Part shown: piece by piece, positions 1 through 7,509 of the stretch
How the letters are laid out: every line of letters starts with the position of its first letter
How positions within the stretch are numbered: the first letter of the stretch is position 1
From: Cloacimonetes bacterium UBA5284
GTDB taxonomy: Bacteria; Cloacimonadota; Cloacimonadia; Cloacimonadales; Cloacimonadaceae
Direction: 5' to 3'
DNA length: 25,141 nt
NCBI GenBank assembly: GCA_002410505.1
Contig: DHSO01000010.1
Location: 408-25,548 of the forward strand
The notes under the pieces: generated by a model
Database searches by the model: none
Seen by the model: only the letters and a program-made list of their open reading frames with translations
What the model was told of the DNA's origin: nothing
Made by a program: the position numbers and the translations under genes

Positions 1-189
1 AGACCCTTTGGGGTGGCAAGATGCTCTCTACCCCACAAAATGGCTGCGCAATTTTTCGGTGACTCTTAATAATTTGGGTGACTATTTACCGTGGAGCAGG
101 CTATAGCAGCCCTAACAAGGAGATTGAAGGGTTCACGAATAATCCGCTTGACAAAAATGTGGCCTCAGTTTTCAAGGAACAAACCACGT
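1..189. other. Leader region before the tRNA cluster, no gene recognised
   Basis: I see no convincing gene here. A short open frame crosses the region but runs straight through the first tRNA, so it is not credible. A TTGACA at 148-153 could be a -35 box for the tRNA cluster, but no good -10 box follows at 16-18 bases. A short GGGGT/ACCCC inverted pair lies near the left edge. It may be the tail of a feature outside the window. Confidence 0.4.
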
Positions 190-275
190 GGAGGATTAGT
201 CCTAATTGGTAAGGCAGCGGTCTTGAAAACCGCCGGGTTCTGCCCATGGGGGTTCGAATCCCTCATCCTCCGCCA
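190..275 (+). tRNA. tRNA-Ser (anticodon TGA)
   Basis: The acceptor stem GGAGGAT pairs with ATCCTCC and is followed by G and an encoded CCA. The anticodon stem GCGGT/ACCGC encloses the loop CTTGAAA, giving anticodon TGA. The long variable arm after the anticodon stem is typical of tRNA-Ser. The T-arm GGTTCGAATCC is canonical. First of four tandem tRNA genes. Confidence 0.95.
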
Positions 276-311
276 GTAAATAGAAGTGAATGATATAAAT
301 AATTTGTGCCG

Positions 312-403
<92 letters not shown>

Positions 404-416
404 CGATTCGTTGAGT

Positions 417-491
417 TGGGCAGTCGCCAAGCGGTAAGGCAGCAGGTTTTGGTCCTGCCATACGGGGGTTCGAATCCTCCCTGCCCAGCCA
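417..491 (+). tRNA. tRNA-Gln (anticodon TTG)
   Basis: The acceptor stem TGGGCAG pairs with CTGCCCA, then G and encoded CCA. The anticodon stem GCAGG/CCTGC encloses TTTTGGT, giving anticodon TTG. The short variable loop and canonical T-arm fit glutamine identity, and the weak U1-A72 style acceptor end is common in bacterial tRNA-Gln. Confidence 0.95.
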
Positions 492-502
492 CAATATTTT
501 GG

Positions 503-576
503 TGGGATGTCGTCTAATGGTAGGACAGCGGACTCTGGATCCGTATGTGAGGGTTCAAATCCTTCCATCCCAGCCA
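503..576 (+). tRNA. tRNA-Gln (anticodon CTG)
   Basis: The acceptor stem TGGGATG pairs with CATCCCA, then G and encoded CCA. The anticodon stem GCGGA/TCCGT (one G-T pair) encloses CTCTGGA, giving anticodon CTG. It is the second glutamine isoacceptor and the last tRNA before the terminator at 584-611. Confidence 0.94.
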
Positions 577-583
577 CAACAAT

Positions 584-611
584 AAAAACCCGGTTTGTAG
601 CCGGGTTTTTT
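584..611 (+). terminator. Rho-independent terminator, probably bidirectional
   Basis: The stem CCCGG (589-593)/CCGGG (601-605) is extended by flanking A and T runs, with a 7-base loop and a terminal T run on the + strand. It ends the tRNA transcript. Read on the minus strand it also has a T run, and it lies just past the pyrF stop, so it probably ends that operon as well. Confidence 0.85.
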
Positions 612-632
612 GCTTTATATAGTGTTTCTGTT

Positions 633-1430
633 TTATTGGTTCTTACACGCCAGATAGAGTTCTTTGGCCTTCGTCGCTGCAGCGTCGGCAAAATCCTTAT
701 CACCGGAGGCAAAGATGATGCCGCGGGAACTGTTGATCAGGATTCTGGGGTCATCCGCGCTATTTATGGCGTACTTCAATACAGCTTTCAGATCGCCACC
801 CTGAGCTCCTACACCGGGAATCAGAAACAATCTGCCCGGCATCAGCTTACGCATTTCTTGCAGATGATCCACCTGCGTGGCACCAACAACGGCGCCAAGT
901 CTGCTTTCATCAAAGCCCTGCATCCATTCCGGCACTTTATACTTCATCTTTGCATCGTGAAAAAAATCTTCGGCACCTTTGTTTGAGGTGAGTGCCAGGG
1001 CAAAGGCAAAGCTGCCTTCGTGTTCCAGCAAAGGCAGCAACACATCTTTACCCATCAAGGGATTGATGGTGATGGCATCCACTGACAGATATGTAAAGAA
1101 GGCATGCACGTATGCCGCCATGGTGGAGCCGATATCTCCCACCTTGCAATCCAAAATTACCGGGATCTGTGGCGGTATATAATCGACGCTGGCATACAGA
1201 GCGTCCAATCCCCGGATGCCATCTGCCAGATAGAATGCCAGATTCGGCTTGTAAGCGGTGGCATATTCGGAGGTGGCATCGATGATGGCACGATTGAATT
1301 CCCAGATGGGATTATCCGCGTTTTGCAGGCAATCCGGCAGCAGATCAAGCCGGGAATCCAAGCCTATACAGACATGGCTTCCCAGCTCTTTGAAACGCTG
1401 TTGATACTTATGCCAAAACGATCTTGACAC
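633..1430 (-). CDS. pyrF: Orotidine 5'-phosphate decarboxylase (type 2 PyrF)
   Basis: The product converts OMP to UMP, the last step of de novo pyrimidine synthesis, in the cytoplasm. The family catalytic signature DCKVGDI is visible at about residues 94-100 (Asp-x-Lys-x-x-Asp). An early AYKPN segment near residue 60 and the late FLIPGVGAQGGD segment are typical of the roughly 270-aa type 2 subfamily, and the length of 265 aa fits. I chose the GTG at 1430 because GGAGAGG sits just upstream at proper spacing. An in-frame ATG at 1442 lacks a ribosome-binding site, and the longer open frame upstream lies inside pyrR. The gene overlaps the end of pyrR by 23 bases, implying translational coupling. 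Last gene of the minus-strand operon. Confidence 0.92.
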   Translation of the reverse strand: MSRSFWHKYQQRFKELGSHVCIGLDSRLDLLPDCLQNADNPIWEFNRAIIDATSEYATAYKPNLAFYLADGIRGLDALYASVDYIPPQIPVILDCKVGDIGSTMAAYVHAFFTYLSVDAITINPLMGKDVLLPLLEHEGSFAFALALTSNKGAEDFFHDAKMKYKVPEWMQGFDESRLGAVVGATQVDHLQEMRKLMPGRLFLIPGVGAQGGDLKAVLKYAINSADDPRILINSSRGIIFASGDKDFADAAATKAKELYLACKNQ

Positions 1431-1944
1431 TATCCTCTCCATCGATTTCGGCCAGGGATACTTTGATGATTTCTTCTTTGGATGTGGGTACGTTTTTGCC
1501 CACGTAATCCGCTTTGATGGGCAATTCACGATGTCCGCGATCGATGAGAACTGCCAATTGAATCTGCCGGGGGCGCCCGAAATCCATCAAGGCGTCGATG
1601 GCGGCACGCACGGTTCTGCCGGTAAAGAGCACATCATCTACCAGCACCACAATGGCGTCCTCAATCTCGAAATCCAATTGCGAGCCTTTAATAACCGGCT
1701 GGTGGGCAATCGTGGAGAGATCGTCTCTATACAGAGTAATATCAAGCACTCCCACAGGCACTTCTTGATTTGAGATGAGCTTCAGATAGTCCGAAAGCTG
1801 ATTTGCCAAAGGAACGCCGCGAGAGCGGATACCAACCAGGCGGATCTTTTCCAGACCCCGGTTTTGTTCGATGATCTCATGCGCCATACGTTGAATACTG
1901 CGCTTCATCTGAGCGCTGTCCATGATCTGGCTTTTCAGTTGCAT
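1408..1944 (-). CDS. pyrR: PyrR: pyrimidine operon regulator / uracil phosphoribosyltransferase
   Basis: A 178-aa phosphoribosyltransferase. The PRPP-binding loop VDDVLFTGRT lies at residues 102-111, and the IRSRGVPLA segment near residues 39-47 is characteristic of PyrR. In the family, PyrR has uracil phosphoribosyltransferase activity and, in many Gram-positive bacteria, binds pyr mRNA to attenuate transcription. I see no obvious PyrR-binding attenuator nearby, because the gene begins only 12 bases after the upstream carboxylase gene. The start is supported by AAAGGAG seven bases upstream. Its 3' end overlaps the pyrF start. Whether it regulates here or acts only as an enzyme cannot be read from the sequence. 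Confidence 0.9.
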   Translation of the reverse strand: MQLKSQIMDSAQMKRSIQRMAHEIIEQNRGLEKIRLVGIRSRGVPLANQLSDYLKLISNQEVPVGVLDITLYRDDLSTIAHQPVIKGSQLDFEIEDAIVVLVDDVLFTGRTVRAAIDALMDFGRPRQIQLAVLIDRGHRELPIKADYVGKNVPTSKEEIIKVSLAEIDGEDSVKIVLA

Positions 1945-1956
1945 CGATAAACTCCT

Positions 1957-3948
1957 TTAATTCACGGTTATGATGGCCAGGACATCGCCTTTGCCTACAT
2001 TTGCTCCGGCAGACAGTGGCGCTGAACTGAGGGTCCCATCCACGGGTGAGGGGATGTTGTTATACATTTTCATGGCTTCCAATACCAATATGGTCTCGCC
2101 ACGTTTCACCTTGTCTCCCACCTGTTTTTCGTATTTTACCAGCATCCCCGGCATAGGTGCGGCGATGCTTTCACCACCGGCAGCAGTGGGAGCGGGAGCG
2201 GCAACCGCTGCGGGAGCGGGTGACGCCGCAGGAGCCGGAGCAGGCGCGGCAACCGGAGCGGGAGCAGGAATAGAAGGGGCAGGAGCGGCGGGACGGCTGG
2301 AGATCACACGCGGTGTTCCGCCTTTTTCCGCTACTTCTACCAGATAGTAGCTACCATCCACAAAGACATCAAACTGACGCGCGTCTTCGGGCTTTTCGGG
2401 CGCGGTGGGTTTTTCCACCACTTGGCCAGCTTTGGCTTTAGCGATCAATTCTTCTTCAGCTTTCACATCTTCCAGGGTTCTGGCTTTCATCTCTTCCGGC
2501 ATGGGATCCATACCGTATTTGATACGCAGGAACTTCTTGCCGGTTACGTTATATAGGGCCACGATCAATTGATCGTCGAGGTTTTTGGCCAGGCCTTCGC
2601 ATTCTTTTTTCACTTGATCCATCGCCGGTGGGATTACATCGCCGGGACGCGCCGAGATCGGTTTCTCGCCTTTGGGATATCCCTTCAGGGCTCTGGCTTG
2701 CAAGTCTTTATCTATGGGCAGAGTGGTTTTACCATAGAGTCCGTAACACAGGTCTTTTACTTGCTCTGTAATGCGGGCATACTCGCCGTCTTTGCTATCG
2801 AAGAGCGCGTTATTCACACTCTGGATTCCCACGATCTGACTGGTGGGTGTCACCAAAGGAATCTGTCCCAAGTCCTTGCGCACTTTCGGGATCTCTTCAA
2901 ACACATCTTCGAGTTTGTCCAGCGCGTCCATCTGACGCAATTGATTTACCAGATTCGAGAGCATTCCGCCCGGAGTTTGGTGAATGATGACATCGGTGTC
3001 GATGATGCTGAACTTTGTATTATTGGCAAATTGGCTGTATTTGGGAATGTCTTTTTCCATTTCTTTGGCGATGGTATTCAGCAGCTTGATATCGAAACCG
3101 GTATCGCGATTGCTACCCAGCAGACTGATTACCAGCGGTTCCACACCGGGGTGCGAAGTGCGATACGCGTATGGCCCCAGGCAGGTGTCGATAATGTCCA
3201 CTCCGGCTTCTATGGCCTTGAACAGCGAGAGATCGCCCATGCCGCTGGTGAAGTGTGTATGCAGATGGATCGGGACTTTCACGGCTGATTTCAGCGCTTT
3301 TACCAGATTGTAGGCATCATAGGGAGCGATCAAACCCGCCATATCTTTGATGCAGATGCTGTCCGCACCCATCTCTTCCAACTGCCTGGCTTTCTTCACA
3401 TAGTAATCGATATTGTAGATGTCTCCGCCCATGCGCTGCTCTGTGAGGGAGTAACAGATGGTGCCCTGAAAGTGTTTTTTATTCTTTTTGATGATTTTCA
3501 CCGCAGTCTGGAAATTCCGGAAGTCGTTCAGAGCGTCAAACACTCTGAAGATATCGATGCCATTGTCGCTGGCGCGCTGCGTGAAGGCTTCCACCACATC
3601 GTCCGCATAGTTTTGATATCCCACCAGATTCTGTCCTCTCAACAACATAGAGAATGGAGTCTTGGTGATGTGTTTTTTCAGTGTTCTGATGCGTTCCCAG
3701 GGATCTTCTCCCAAGTAACGGTGCATAGTATCGAAAGTAGCTCCACCCCACACTTCCATGGAGTAGTAGCCCACTTGGTCCATCAGTTCTGCCACATGCA
3801 GCAGGTCTTCGGTTCTACCTCGGGTGGCAAACAGCGATTGATGGCCGTCCCGGAAGCTGAGGTCCTGTATTTTGATAGGATTGGCGGCTTTTGGTCGATC
3901 TGCTTCATAGCGCATCTTGGTCATTTCGAGGATGCCGTGTTTCTCCAT
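1957..3948 (-). CDS. Biotin-dependent oxaloacetate/pyruvate carboxyltransferase subunit (OadA/PycB-like, with biotin domain)
   Basis: A 663-aa protein of the oxaloacetate decarboxylase alpha / pyruvate carboxylase B / transcarboxylase 5S family. The N-terminal TIM-barrel carboxyltransferase domain shows RDGHQS (33-38), the catalytic lysine segment CIKDMAG (Lys about 201) and the metal-binding HLHTH (His230 and His232). A conserved carboxylase domain follows, then an Ala/Pro-rich linker (about 553-592) and a C-terminal biotinyl domain with LEAMKM, biotinyl lysine about 627. It would carry CO2 on biotin between oxaloacetate/pyruvate and the partner subunit encoded upstream at 4164-5717. The start is supported by AAAGGAG upstream. 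In propionibacterial transcarboxylase the biotin carrier is a separate protein; here it is fused. The exact reaction (transcarboxylase or decarboxylase) is inference. Confidence 0.9.
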   Translation of the reverse strand: MEKHGILEMTKMRYEADRPKAANPIKIQDLSFRDGHQSLFATRGRTEDLLHVAELMDQVGYYSMEVWGGATFDTMHRYLGEDPWERIRTLKKHITKTPFSMLLRGQNLVGYQNYADDVVEAFTQRASDNGIDIFRVFDALNDFRNFQTAVKIIKKNKKHFQGTICYSLTEQRMGGDIYNIDYYVKKARQLEEMGADSICIKDMAGLIAPYDAYNLVKALKSAVKVPIHLHTHFTSGMGDLSLFKAIEAGVDIIDTCLGPYAYRTSHPGVEPLVISLLGSNRDTGFDIKLLNTIAKEMEKDIPKYSQFANNTKFSIIDTDVIIHQTPGGMLSNLVNQLRQMDALDKLEDVFEEIPKVRKDLGQIPLVTPTSQIVGIQSVNNALFDSKDGEYARITEQVKDLCYGLYGKTTLPIDKDLQARALKGYPKGEKPISARPGDVIPPAMDQVKKECEGLAKNLDDQLIVALYNVTGKKFLRIKYGMDPMPEEMKARTLEDVKAEEELIAKAKAGQVVEKPTAPEKPEDARQFDVFVDGSYYLVEVAEKGGTPRVISSRPAAPAPSIPAPAPVAAPAPAPAASPAPAAVAAPAPTAAGGESIAAPMPGMLVKYEKQVGDKVKRGETILVLEAMKMYNNIPSPVDGTLSSAPLSAGANVGKGDVLAIITVN

Positions 3949-3961
3949 TATATCTCCTTTA

Positions 3962-4153
3962 TTATCTGCTTCTTTTTATTATTCTTCTTTGAGTGATATC
4001 TCGATATTGCATCGTTTGTGCGCGGGCATAAGCCGGCCAGGGATGCGAGGGATTGCCGGACAGTGGCCGGCTGTAACCCACAGCTGTCTCTTCGGCGCTG
4101 ATGAGTGCCAATACTGCCGAGACTGCTGCCAGGTAGCGTTTATCTGGTTTCAT
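3962..4153 (-). CDS. Small protein within carboxyltransferase operon, possible OadG/MmdD-like subunit
   Basis: A 63-aa open frame lies exactly between the two carboxyltransferase genes. It starts 10 bases after the mmdA-like stop and ends 13 bases before the biotin-subunit start. The ATG at 4153 has AAGGA at good spacing; the ATG two codons earlier is too close to it. The N-terminus is KRYLAAVSAVLALIS (hydrophobic, small residues), followed by a Pro/Trp-containing stretch and a basic Arg/Lys-rich tail. Decarboxylase operons of the OadG/MmdD type carry small accessory proteins with a hydrophobic N-terminus at this position, so an assembly role is plausible. The hydrophobic run is short for a membrane span. 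I do not recognise the sequence with certainty. Confidence 0.6.
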   Translation of the reverse strand: MKPDKRYLAAVSAVLALISAEETAVGYSRPLSGNPSHPWPAYARAQTMQYRDITQRRIIKRSR

Positions 4154-4163
4154 AATCATATCC

Positions 4164-5717
4164 TTATGCCGGGATGTTTCCGTGTTTTTTGGGCGGTAGA
4201 CTTTCGCTCTTTGTGCTTAGCACTTCCAGCGCGTCCACCAGACGTTTACGGGTCTCAGACGGCAGGATCACAGCATCCACATATCCCCGTGAGGCAGCCA
4301 CATAGGGGTTGTTGAAGCGTTCTTCATAATCTTCGATCATCTCAGCACGTTTTGCCGCTTGATCTTCGGCGGCGGCGATTTCTTTGCGGAAGATCACATT
4401 TGCCGCCCCTTGCGCGCCCATCACGGCGATCTCGGCGCCGGGCCAGGCAAAGACCATGTCCGCGCCCAAATGCCTTGAACTCATCGCAATATAGCTGCCC
4501 CCGTAGTCTTTGCGGGTAACCACGGTAAGCTTCGGAACCGTTGCTTCGGCATAACACCACAGCAATTTCGCACCGTGTCGGATGATGCCGCTGTGTTCCT
4601 GATTGGTGCCGGGCAGATAGCCGGGAACATCCACAAAGGTGATCAGCGGGATATTGAAAGAATCGCAGAAACGGATGAAACGCGTAGCTTTGTCTGAAGC
4701 GTCGATATCCAGGCATCCCGCCAGCACCGTCGGCTGATTTGCCACGATGCCCACGCTGCGTCCTGCCAAGTGAGCAAAGCCCACGATGATGTTTTGCGCG
4801 TAAAAATAGTGCGGTTCAAAGAAGATCCCATCGTCCACCACGCTCTTGATCACGTCGCGCATATCGTAACCCATGCGCGGGCTATCCGGAATAATGCCGT
4901 CCAAATCCGGACACAAACGCCAGGGATCGTCATCACTCTCCAATATGGGAGGATCTTCCATGTTATTGGCAGGCAGATAGCCCAGCAGGATTTTGATCTG
5001 ATCGATGGCGTCCGCATCGCTTTCACAGGCAAAGTGCGCGTTTCCGCTCTTGCTGTTGTGCGTCATGGCGCCGCCCAGCTCTTCCTGATTGGTTATCTCG
5101 CCGGTAACTGCTTTGATCACATCCGGCCCCGTGATAAACATGAAACTGGTATTCTTTACCATAAAGACAAAGTCTGTCATTGCCGGGGAATAGACCGCAC
5201 CACCGGCACAGGGCCCCATGATGGCGGTGATCTGCGGGATCACTCCGCTGGCACGGGAATTGCGGAAAAAGATGTCTCCATAACCCTTCAGGGCGTCCAC
5301 ACCTTCCTGGATACGAGCGCCACCGGAATCGTTGATACCGATGCAAGGAACTCCGCTTTTCAGCGCCATATCCATTACCTTGCATATCTTGGCGGCATGC
5401 ATCTCACCCAAAGAGCCACCCCGGGCCGTGAAATCTTGGGAAAAGGCAAAGACGTTTCTACCATTTACCAGACCGTGACCGGTGATCACGCCATCGGAGG
5501 GGATCTCGATCTTCTCCATGCCAAAGTTGTCACAGCGGTGACTTACAAACATATCCAGCTCCCTGAAAGTGCCGGGATCAAAGAGCAGATTGAGGCGTTC
5601 GCGAGCGTTCAGCTTGTTGCTTGCTTTTTGCTTAGCAAGCGCTTTATCGCCACCCATCTGCATTGTCTTCTGCTGTTTATCCAGAAGCTTTTGGATGTTC
5701 TCCTTTGTAGTATGCAT
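4164..5717 (-). CDS. mmdA: Acyl-CoA carboxyltransferase subunit (methylmalonyl-CoA decarboxylase alpha / transcarboxylase 12S / PccB type)
   Basis: A 517-aa protein with tandem crotonase-fold carboxyltransferase domains, the usual length for MmdA/PccB. It shows the N-terminal KLNARERL segment (35-42), the oxyanion-hole motif SGGARIQEG (131-139) and GPCAGGAVYSPA (168-179), with a second GGSY-containing region toward the C-terminus. It transfers carboxyl between biotin and propionyl-/methylmalonyl-CoA. The gene is first in the operon, and AGAGGT precedes the ATG. Its neighbours are a small protein and the biotin-bearing oxoacid carboxyltransferase, so together they resemble a methylmalonyl-CoA:pyruvate transcarboxylase. 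PccB of a propionyl-CoA carboxylase is the alternative, but no biotin carboxylase gene is adjacent. The symbol denotes family only. Confidence 0.88.
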   Translation of the reverse strand: MHTTKENIQKLLDKQQKTMQMGGDKALAKQKASNKLNARERLNLLFDPGTFRELDMFVSHRCDNFGMEKIEIPSDGVITGHGLVNGRNVFAFSQDFTARGGSLGEMHAAKICKVMDMALKSGVPCIGINDSGGARIQEGVDALKGYGDIFFRNSRASGVIPQITAIMGPCAGGAVYSPAMTDFVFMVKNTSFMFITGPDVIKAVTGEITNQEELGGAMTHNSKSGNAHFACESDADAIDQIKILLGYLPANNMEDPPILESDDDPWRLCPDLDGIIPDSPRMGYDMRDVIKSVVDDGIFFEPHYFYAQNIIVGFAHLAGRSVGIVANQPTVLAGCLDIDASDKATRFIRFCDSFNIPLITFVDVPGYLPGTNQEHSGIIRHGAKLLWCYAEATVPKLTVVTRKDYGGSYIAMSSRHLGADMVFAWPGAEIAVMGAQGAANVIFRKEIAAAEDQAAKRAEMIEDYEERFNNPYVAASRGYVDAVILPSETRKRLVDALEVLSTKSESLPPKKHGNIPA

Positions 5718-5756
5718 CTATACCTCTTTATGTATGTATTTACCAATGTCATAGCA

Positions 5757-5793
5757 ATAAAATGACAGCAGGGAAAATGTCCCCTGCTGTCAA
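5757..5793 (-). terminator. Strong hairpin terminator after the lipoprotein gene
   Basis: A perfect 11-bp stem TGACAGCAGGG/CCCTGCTGTCA (5763-5773 with 5782-5792) has an 8-base spacer. On the minus strand it is followed by TTTTATT, as expected for a terminator of the gene ending at 5863. It lies 46 bases upstream of the mmdA-like start and separates the two units. Confidence 0.75.
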
Positions 5794-5862
5794 CACAAAA
5801 AATCTCCGTTCCGGCTAAATGTGCTTTGCAATAGCCTTCCGGATTCGAATGCTAAAGCATTC

Positions 5863-6441
5863 TTACTGAGTTACAATCACTCTCAGATTTTTGAGGGACA
5901 CTTTCATATCCCCACCACATAGCACATAACCCCTGAACGTCTCGCTGGTATCCGTGATGCGGCTGATGATCCATGCCAGGCTGCGCGCGTCCTGATTGGA
6001 TTTTGGGGGAATCCGGACGTCGCCTTCGCCCCATTCACCATCATAGAATATTACGGTCTTGCCCAGGCTGATGTCGGCAGCGGTAGCAATACGGGTGGTT
6101 GCCAGCCAACGTGCCCACACGGTGGAGCCGTCCTGAACCCGTAGCATTTGAGCTTGATTGTCAGTCTGAATACTGGGCGCTTGAATCACCTTGCCCAAAA
6201 ATACCAGATCCCAGCTGGAAGAATTGGGAAGAGGTTCTTCCATAAAGAAAAAATCTGTGGCGGTCAAGAAATGAGCGTCCTGCCCTACCAGCGGGGCCAT
6301 AGCTGTTTCGACGGCATGAGTATCCAATATGGGAACGTTTGGGCGCAATACCACTTGGGGAGTGCATGCCCAGATAAACAACATGAAAATGGGGACCGAC
6401 AGAATCAGGTAACGCTTTGCGGTCATTACATTAGCTTTCAT
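5863..6441 (-). CDS. Putative lipoprotein, function unknown
   Basis: A 193-aa protein with a basic N-terminus, a hydrophobic stretch (about residues 11-25) and the lipobox-like IWAC with Cys26, so probably lipidated and exported. The mature part contains repeated Trp/Asp/Gly segments and no motif I recognise; HmuY-like or other beta-rich envelope lipoproteins are possible, but that is a guess. I chose the ATG at 6441 because GGAGGAGGAAACA lies directly upstream and the signal peptide begins there; a longer open frame upstream is unlikely. It is a single-gene unit with its own promoter-like elements at 6485-6512 and a terminator at 5757-5793. Confidence 0.72.
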   Translation of the reverse strand: MKANVMTAKRYLILSVPIFMLFIWACTPQVVLRPNVPILDTHAVETAMAPLVGQDAHFLTATDFFFMEEPLPNSSSWDLVFLGKVIQAPSIQTDNQAQMLRVQDGSTVWARWLATTRIATAADISLGKTVIFYDGEWGEGDVRIPPKSNQDARSLAWIISRITDTSETFRGYVLCGGDMKVSLKNLRVIVTQ

Positions 6442-6484
6442 TGTTTCCTCCTCCGGTATATCCGGATTATTAACGATAATTTCC

Positions 6485-6512
6485 ATACTAATAATCACTG
6501 TTTTTTTGTCAA
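6485..6512 (-). promoter_or_regulatory. Putative sigma70-type promoter for the lipoprotein gene
   Basis: On the minus strand TTGACA (6512-6507) is followed after 16 bases by TAGTAT (6490-6485), four of six matches to the -10 consensus. It lies about 45 bases upstream of the chosen start of the lipoprotein gene, in an AT-rich stretch. Confidence 0.5.
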
Positions 6513-6652
6513 ATAAAAATATCATTATATGTTGTTGCAGAATTCAACTCGTATAGTATGTTTGCTATAGTATTGCTGCAAATCTCGTCTAAACTCTAAT
6601 TAACTCAAGCATTATCAACTCCTGATTGCCACAAGGTAAAAACGATCTTCGG

Positions 6653-6710
6653 GCCGCTTTTTAGCTTATCAAGCGGCAAGATGTCGCTTCTACTTTTTGA
6701 CAGATAAGCT
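6653..6710 (+). repeat. Overlapping, mutually exclusive inverted repeats
   Basis: GCCGCTT (6653-6659) can pair with AAGCGGC (6671-6677). Alternatively AGCTTATC (6663-6670) can pair with GATAAGCT (6703-6710) while AAGCG (6671-6675) pairs with CGCTT (6685-6689). The two folds compete for the same bases. This is read by eye; no folding energies were computed. Confidence 0.45.
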
Positions 6711-6729
6711 GCAGGCCTTAGCGCGGGTT

Positions 6730-6868
6730 AGGCTTGTACAGGGGGATTCTGCCCCGGATCAGCTTTGCTGAGAACAATGCGCACAGGCATACAGGGAGCC
6801 TTATCCTACCGATTATTCTCTTCAACAGCGAAGGCGAAGCCTGAGCATTCCCCCTATACTTCAAGCCT
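6730..6868 (+). repeat. Long-range imperfect inverted repeat
   Basis: AGGCTTG (6730-6736) pairs with CAAGCCT (6862-6868), and AGGGGGA (6740-6746) pairs with TCCCCCT (6849-6855), leaving 3- and 6-base internal loops. It encloses about 100 bases that carry smaller hairpins such as TCAGCTTTGCTGA. Confidence 0.4.
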
Positions 6869-6888
6869 TGCCGAACTCGTTATCATCG

Positions 6889-6920
6889 CGTTATCATCCC
6901 ATGAGCATGGCTTGATAACG
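6889..6920 (+). repeat. Near-perfect 32-base palindrome
   Basis: CGTTATCA (6889-6896) pairs with TGATAACG (6913-6920), and inside it CCATG (6899-6903) pairs with CATGG (6906-6910) around AG; two flanking bases per side are unpaired. A second GTTATCATC copy begins at 6879 just upstream. It could be an operator or an RNA hairpin; there is no T run, so not a standard terminator. Confidence 0.5.
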
Positions 6921-7188
6921 GCTTTAAATCAAGATCGGCACAGCTTAATCTTTAGGGCAAGAATACATCATGCAACGGGCATTTTCCCCCGCAGGAATAA
7001 ATAAAACCGGGCGTAAGCCCATTCAACAGCGAGCTTTAGCGATCCTTTAACAAATGACCGGCAGCATGATTTTGATCTAATCATCCAGACTGGACAAATC
7101 AGCCTTGAGTGCACCATAATCTATTACGATCTGTCTTCTAATAATTACATGGTTTTGCCTGAAAAAACCTGTTCCACAAAACTGATCA

Positions 7189-7216
7189 TTGACAGAATTA
7201 TCCCGCGTTTTATACT
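7189..7216 (+). promoter_or_regulatory. Sigma70-type promoter of the defence-like operon
   Basis: A perfect TTGACA (7189-7194) is followed after 16 bases by TATACT (7211-7216). It lies about 80 bases upstream of the first ATG with a ribosome-binding site. It is the best promoter match in the left half of the window, and no comparable one appears inside the following gene run. Confidence 0.7.
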
Positions 7217-7296
7217 GGTTTTATTCCAATATGATCCCTTCTTTACTGATTCTGATGGGGTCTCCAGGTGTGATTGCATTTGGAAAGGAGCTTAGC

Positions 7297-7482
7297 ATGG
7301 AAGACCGATGGCTATCAGTCGAGGAAATTAGTGTCTATCTTGGGGTCACAAAGGATACTGTGTATAAATGGCTTAGCGAGAAAAAACTACCAGCACATAA
7401 GGTGGGTAGGCTGTGGAAGTTCAAGAAAGAAGACGTAGATGTATGGGTTATGAACCAAGCAAATTCTCATAAAAAGCGATAG
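7297..7482 (+). CDS. Small helix-turn-helix DNA-binding protein (excisionase/HTH_17 type)
   Basis: A 61-aa protein that is almost entirely one winged-helix MerR/excisionase-like domain: WLSVEEISVYLGVTKDTVY (residues 5-23), then KWLSEKKLPAHKVGRLW and the wing/helix KFKKEDVDVWV. I chose the ATG at 7297 because AAAGGAG lies six bases upstream; an upstream TTG in the same frame falls inside the promoter -35 box and is rejected. It is the first gene of the operon, 27 bases before the helicase gene. It may autoregulate the operon or act as a DNA-binding subunit. Similar small HTH proteins often lead restriction-modification or mobile-element operons, so recombination directionality is a weaker alternative. 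Confidence 0.85.
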   Translation: MEDRWLSVEEISVYLGVTKDTVYKWLSEKKLPAHKVGRLWKFKKEDVDVWVMNQANSHKKR

Positions 7483-7509
7483 TGGAATGATAACAAGGAT
7501 TAGTGGCTA

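Larger units (their letters stand above)
6526..7188. other. Long gene-free region with several inverted repeats
   Basis: No convincing coding sequence: open frames here are short, lack ribosome-binding sites and resemble no family I know. The stretch holds several inverted repeats (listed separately) and an 11-base direct repeat TTCAACAGCGA at 6821 and 7022. It divides the housekeeping minus-strand genes from the AT-rich plus-strand defence-like operon. It could contain a structured RNA, regulatory DNA or remnants of an old insertion. Confidence 0.5.

Noticed and set aside
70..120. Resemblance to signal recognition particle RNA (TTTACC and AGCAGCC segments)
   Set aside because: The internal loop and tetraloop helix cannot be formed; probably chance.
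2569..3288. Antisense open frame across the biotin-subunit gene
   Set aside because: Shadow of the conserved coding strand; no motif and no promoter.
4770..5765. Long antisense open frame across the mmdA-like gene
   Set aside because: It mirrors a highly conserved carboxyltransferase gene on the other strand, has no recognisable domain and no ribosome-binding site.
6765..7004. 79-aa open frame in the gene-free region
   Set aside because: No ribosome-binding site, composition unlike a protein, and it runs through the palindromes at 6849-6920.
7297..7482. Excisionase marking a prophage or integrative element
   Set aside because: No integrase, attachment repeats or phage genes are visible in the window; a regulatory role fits better.
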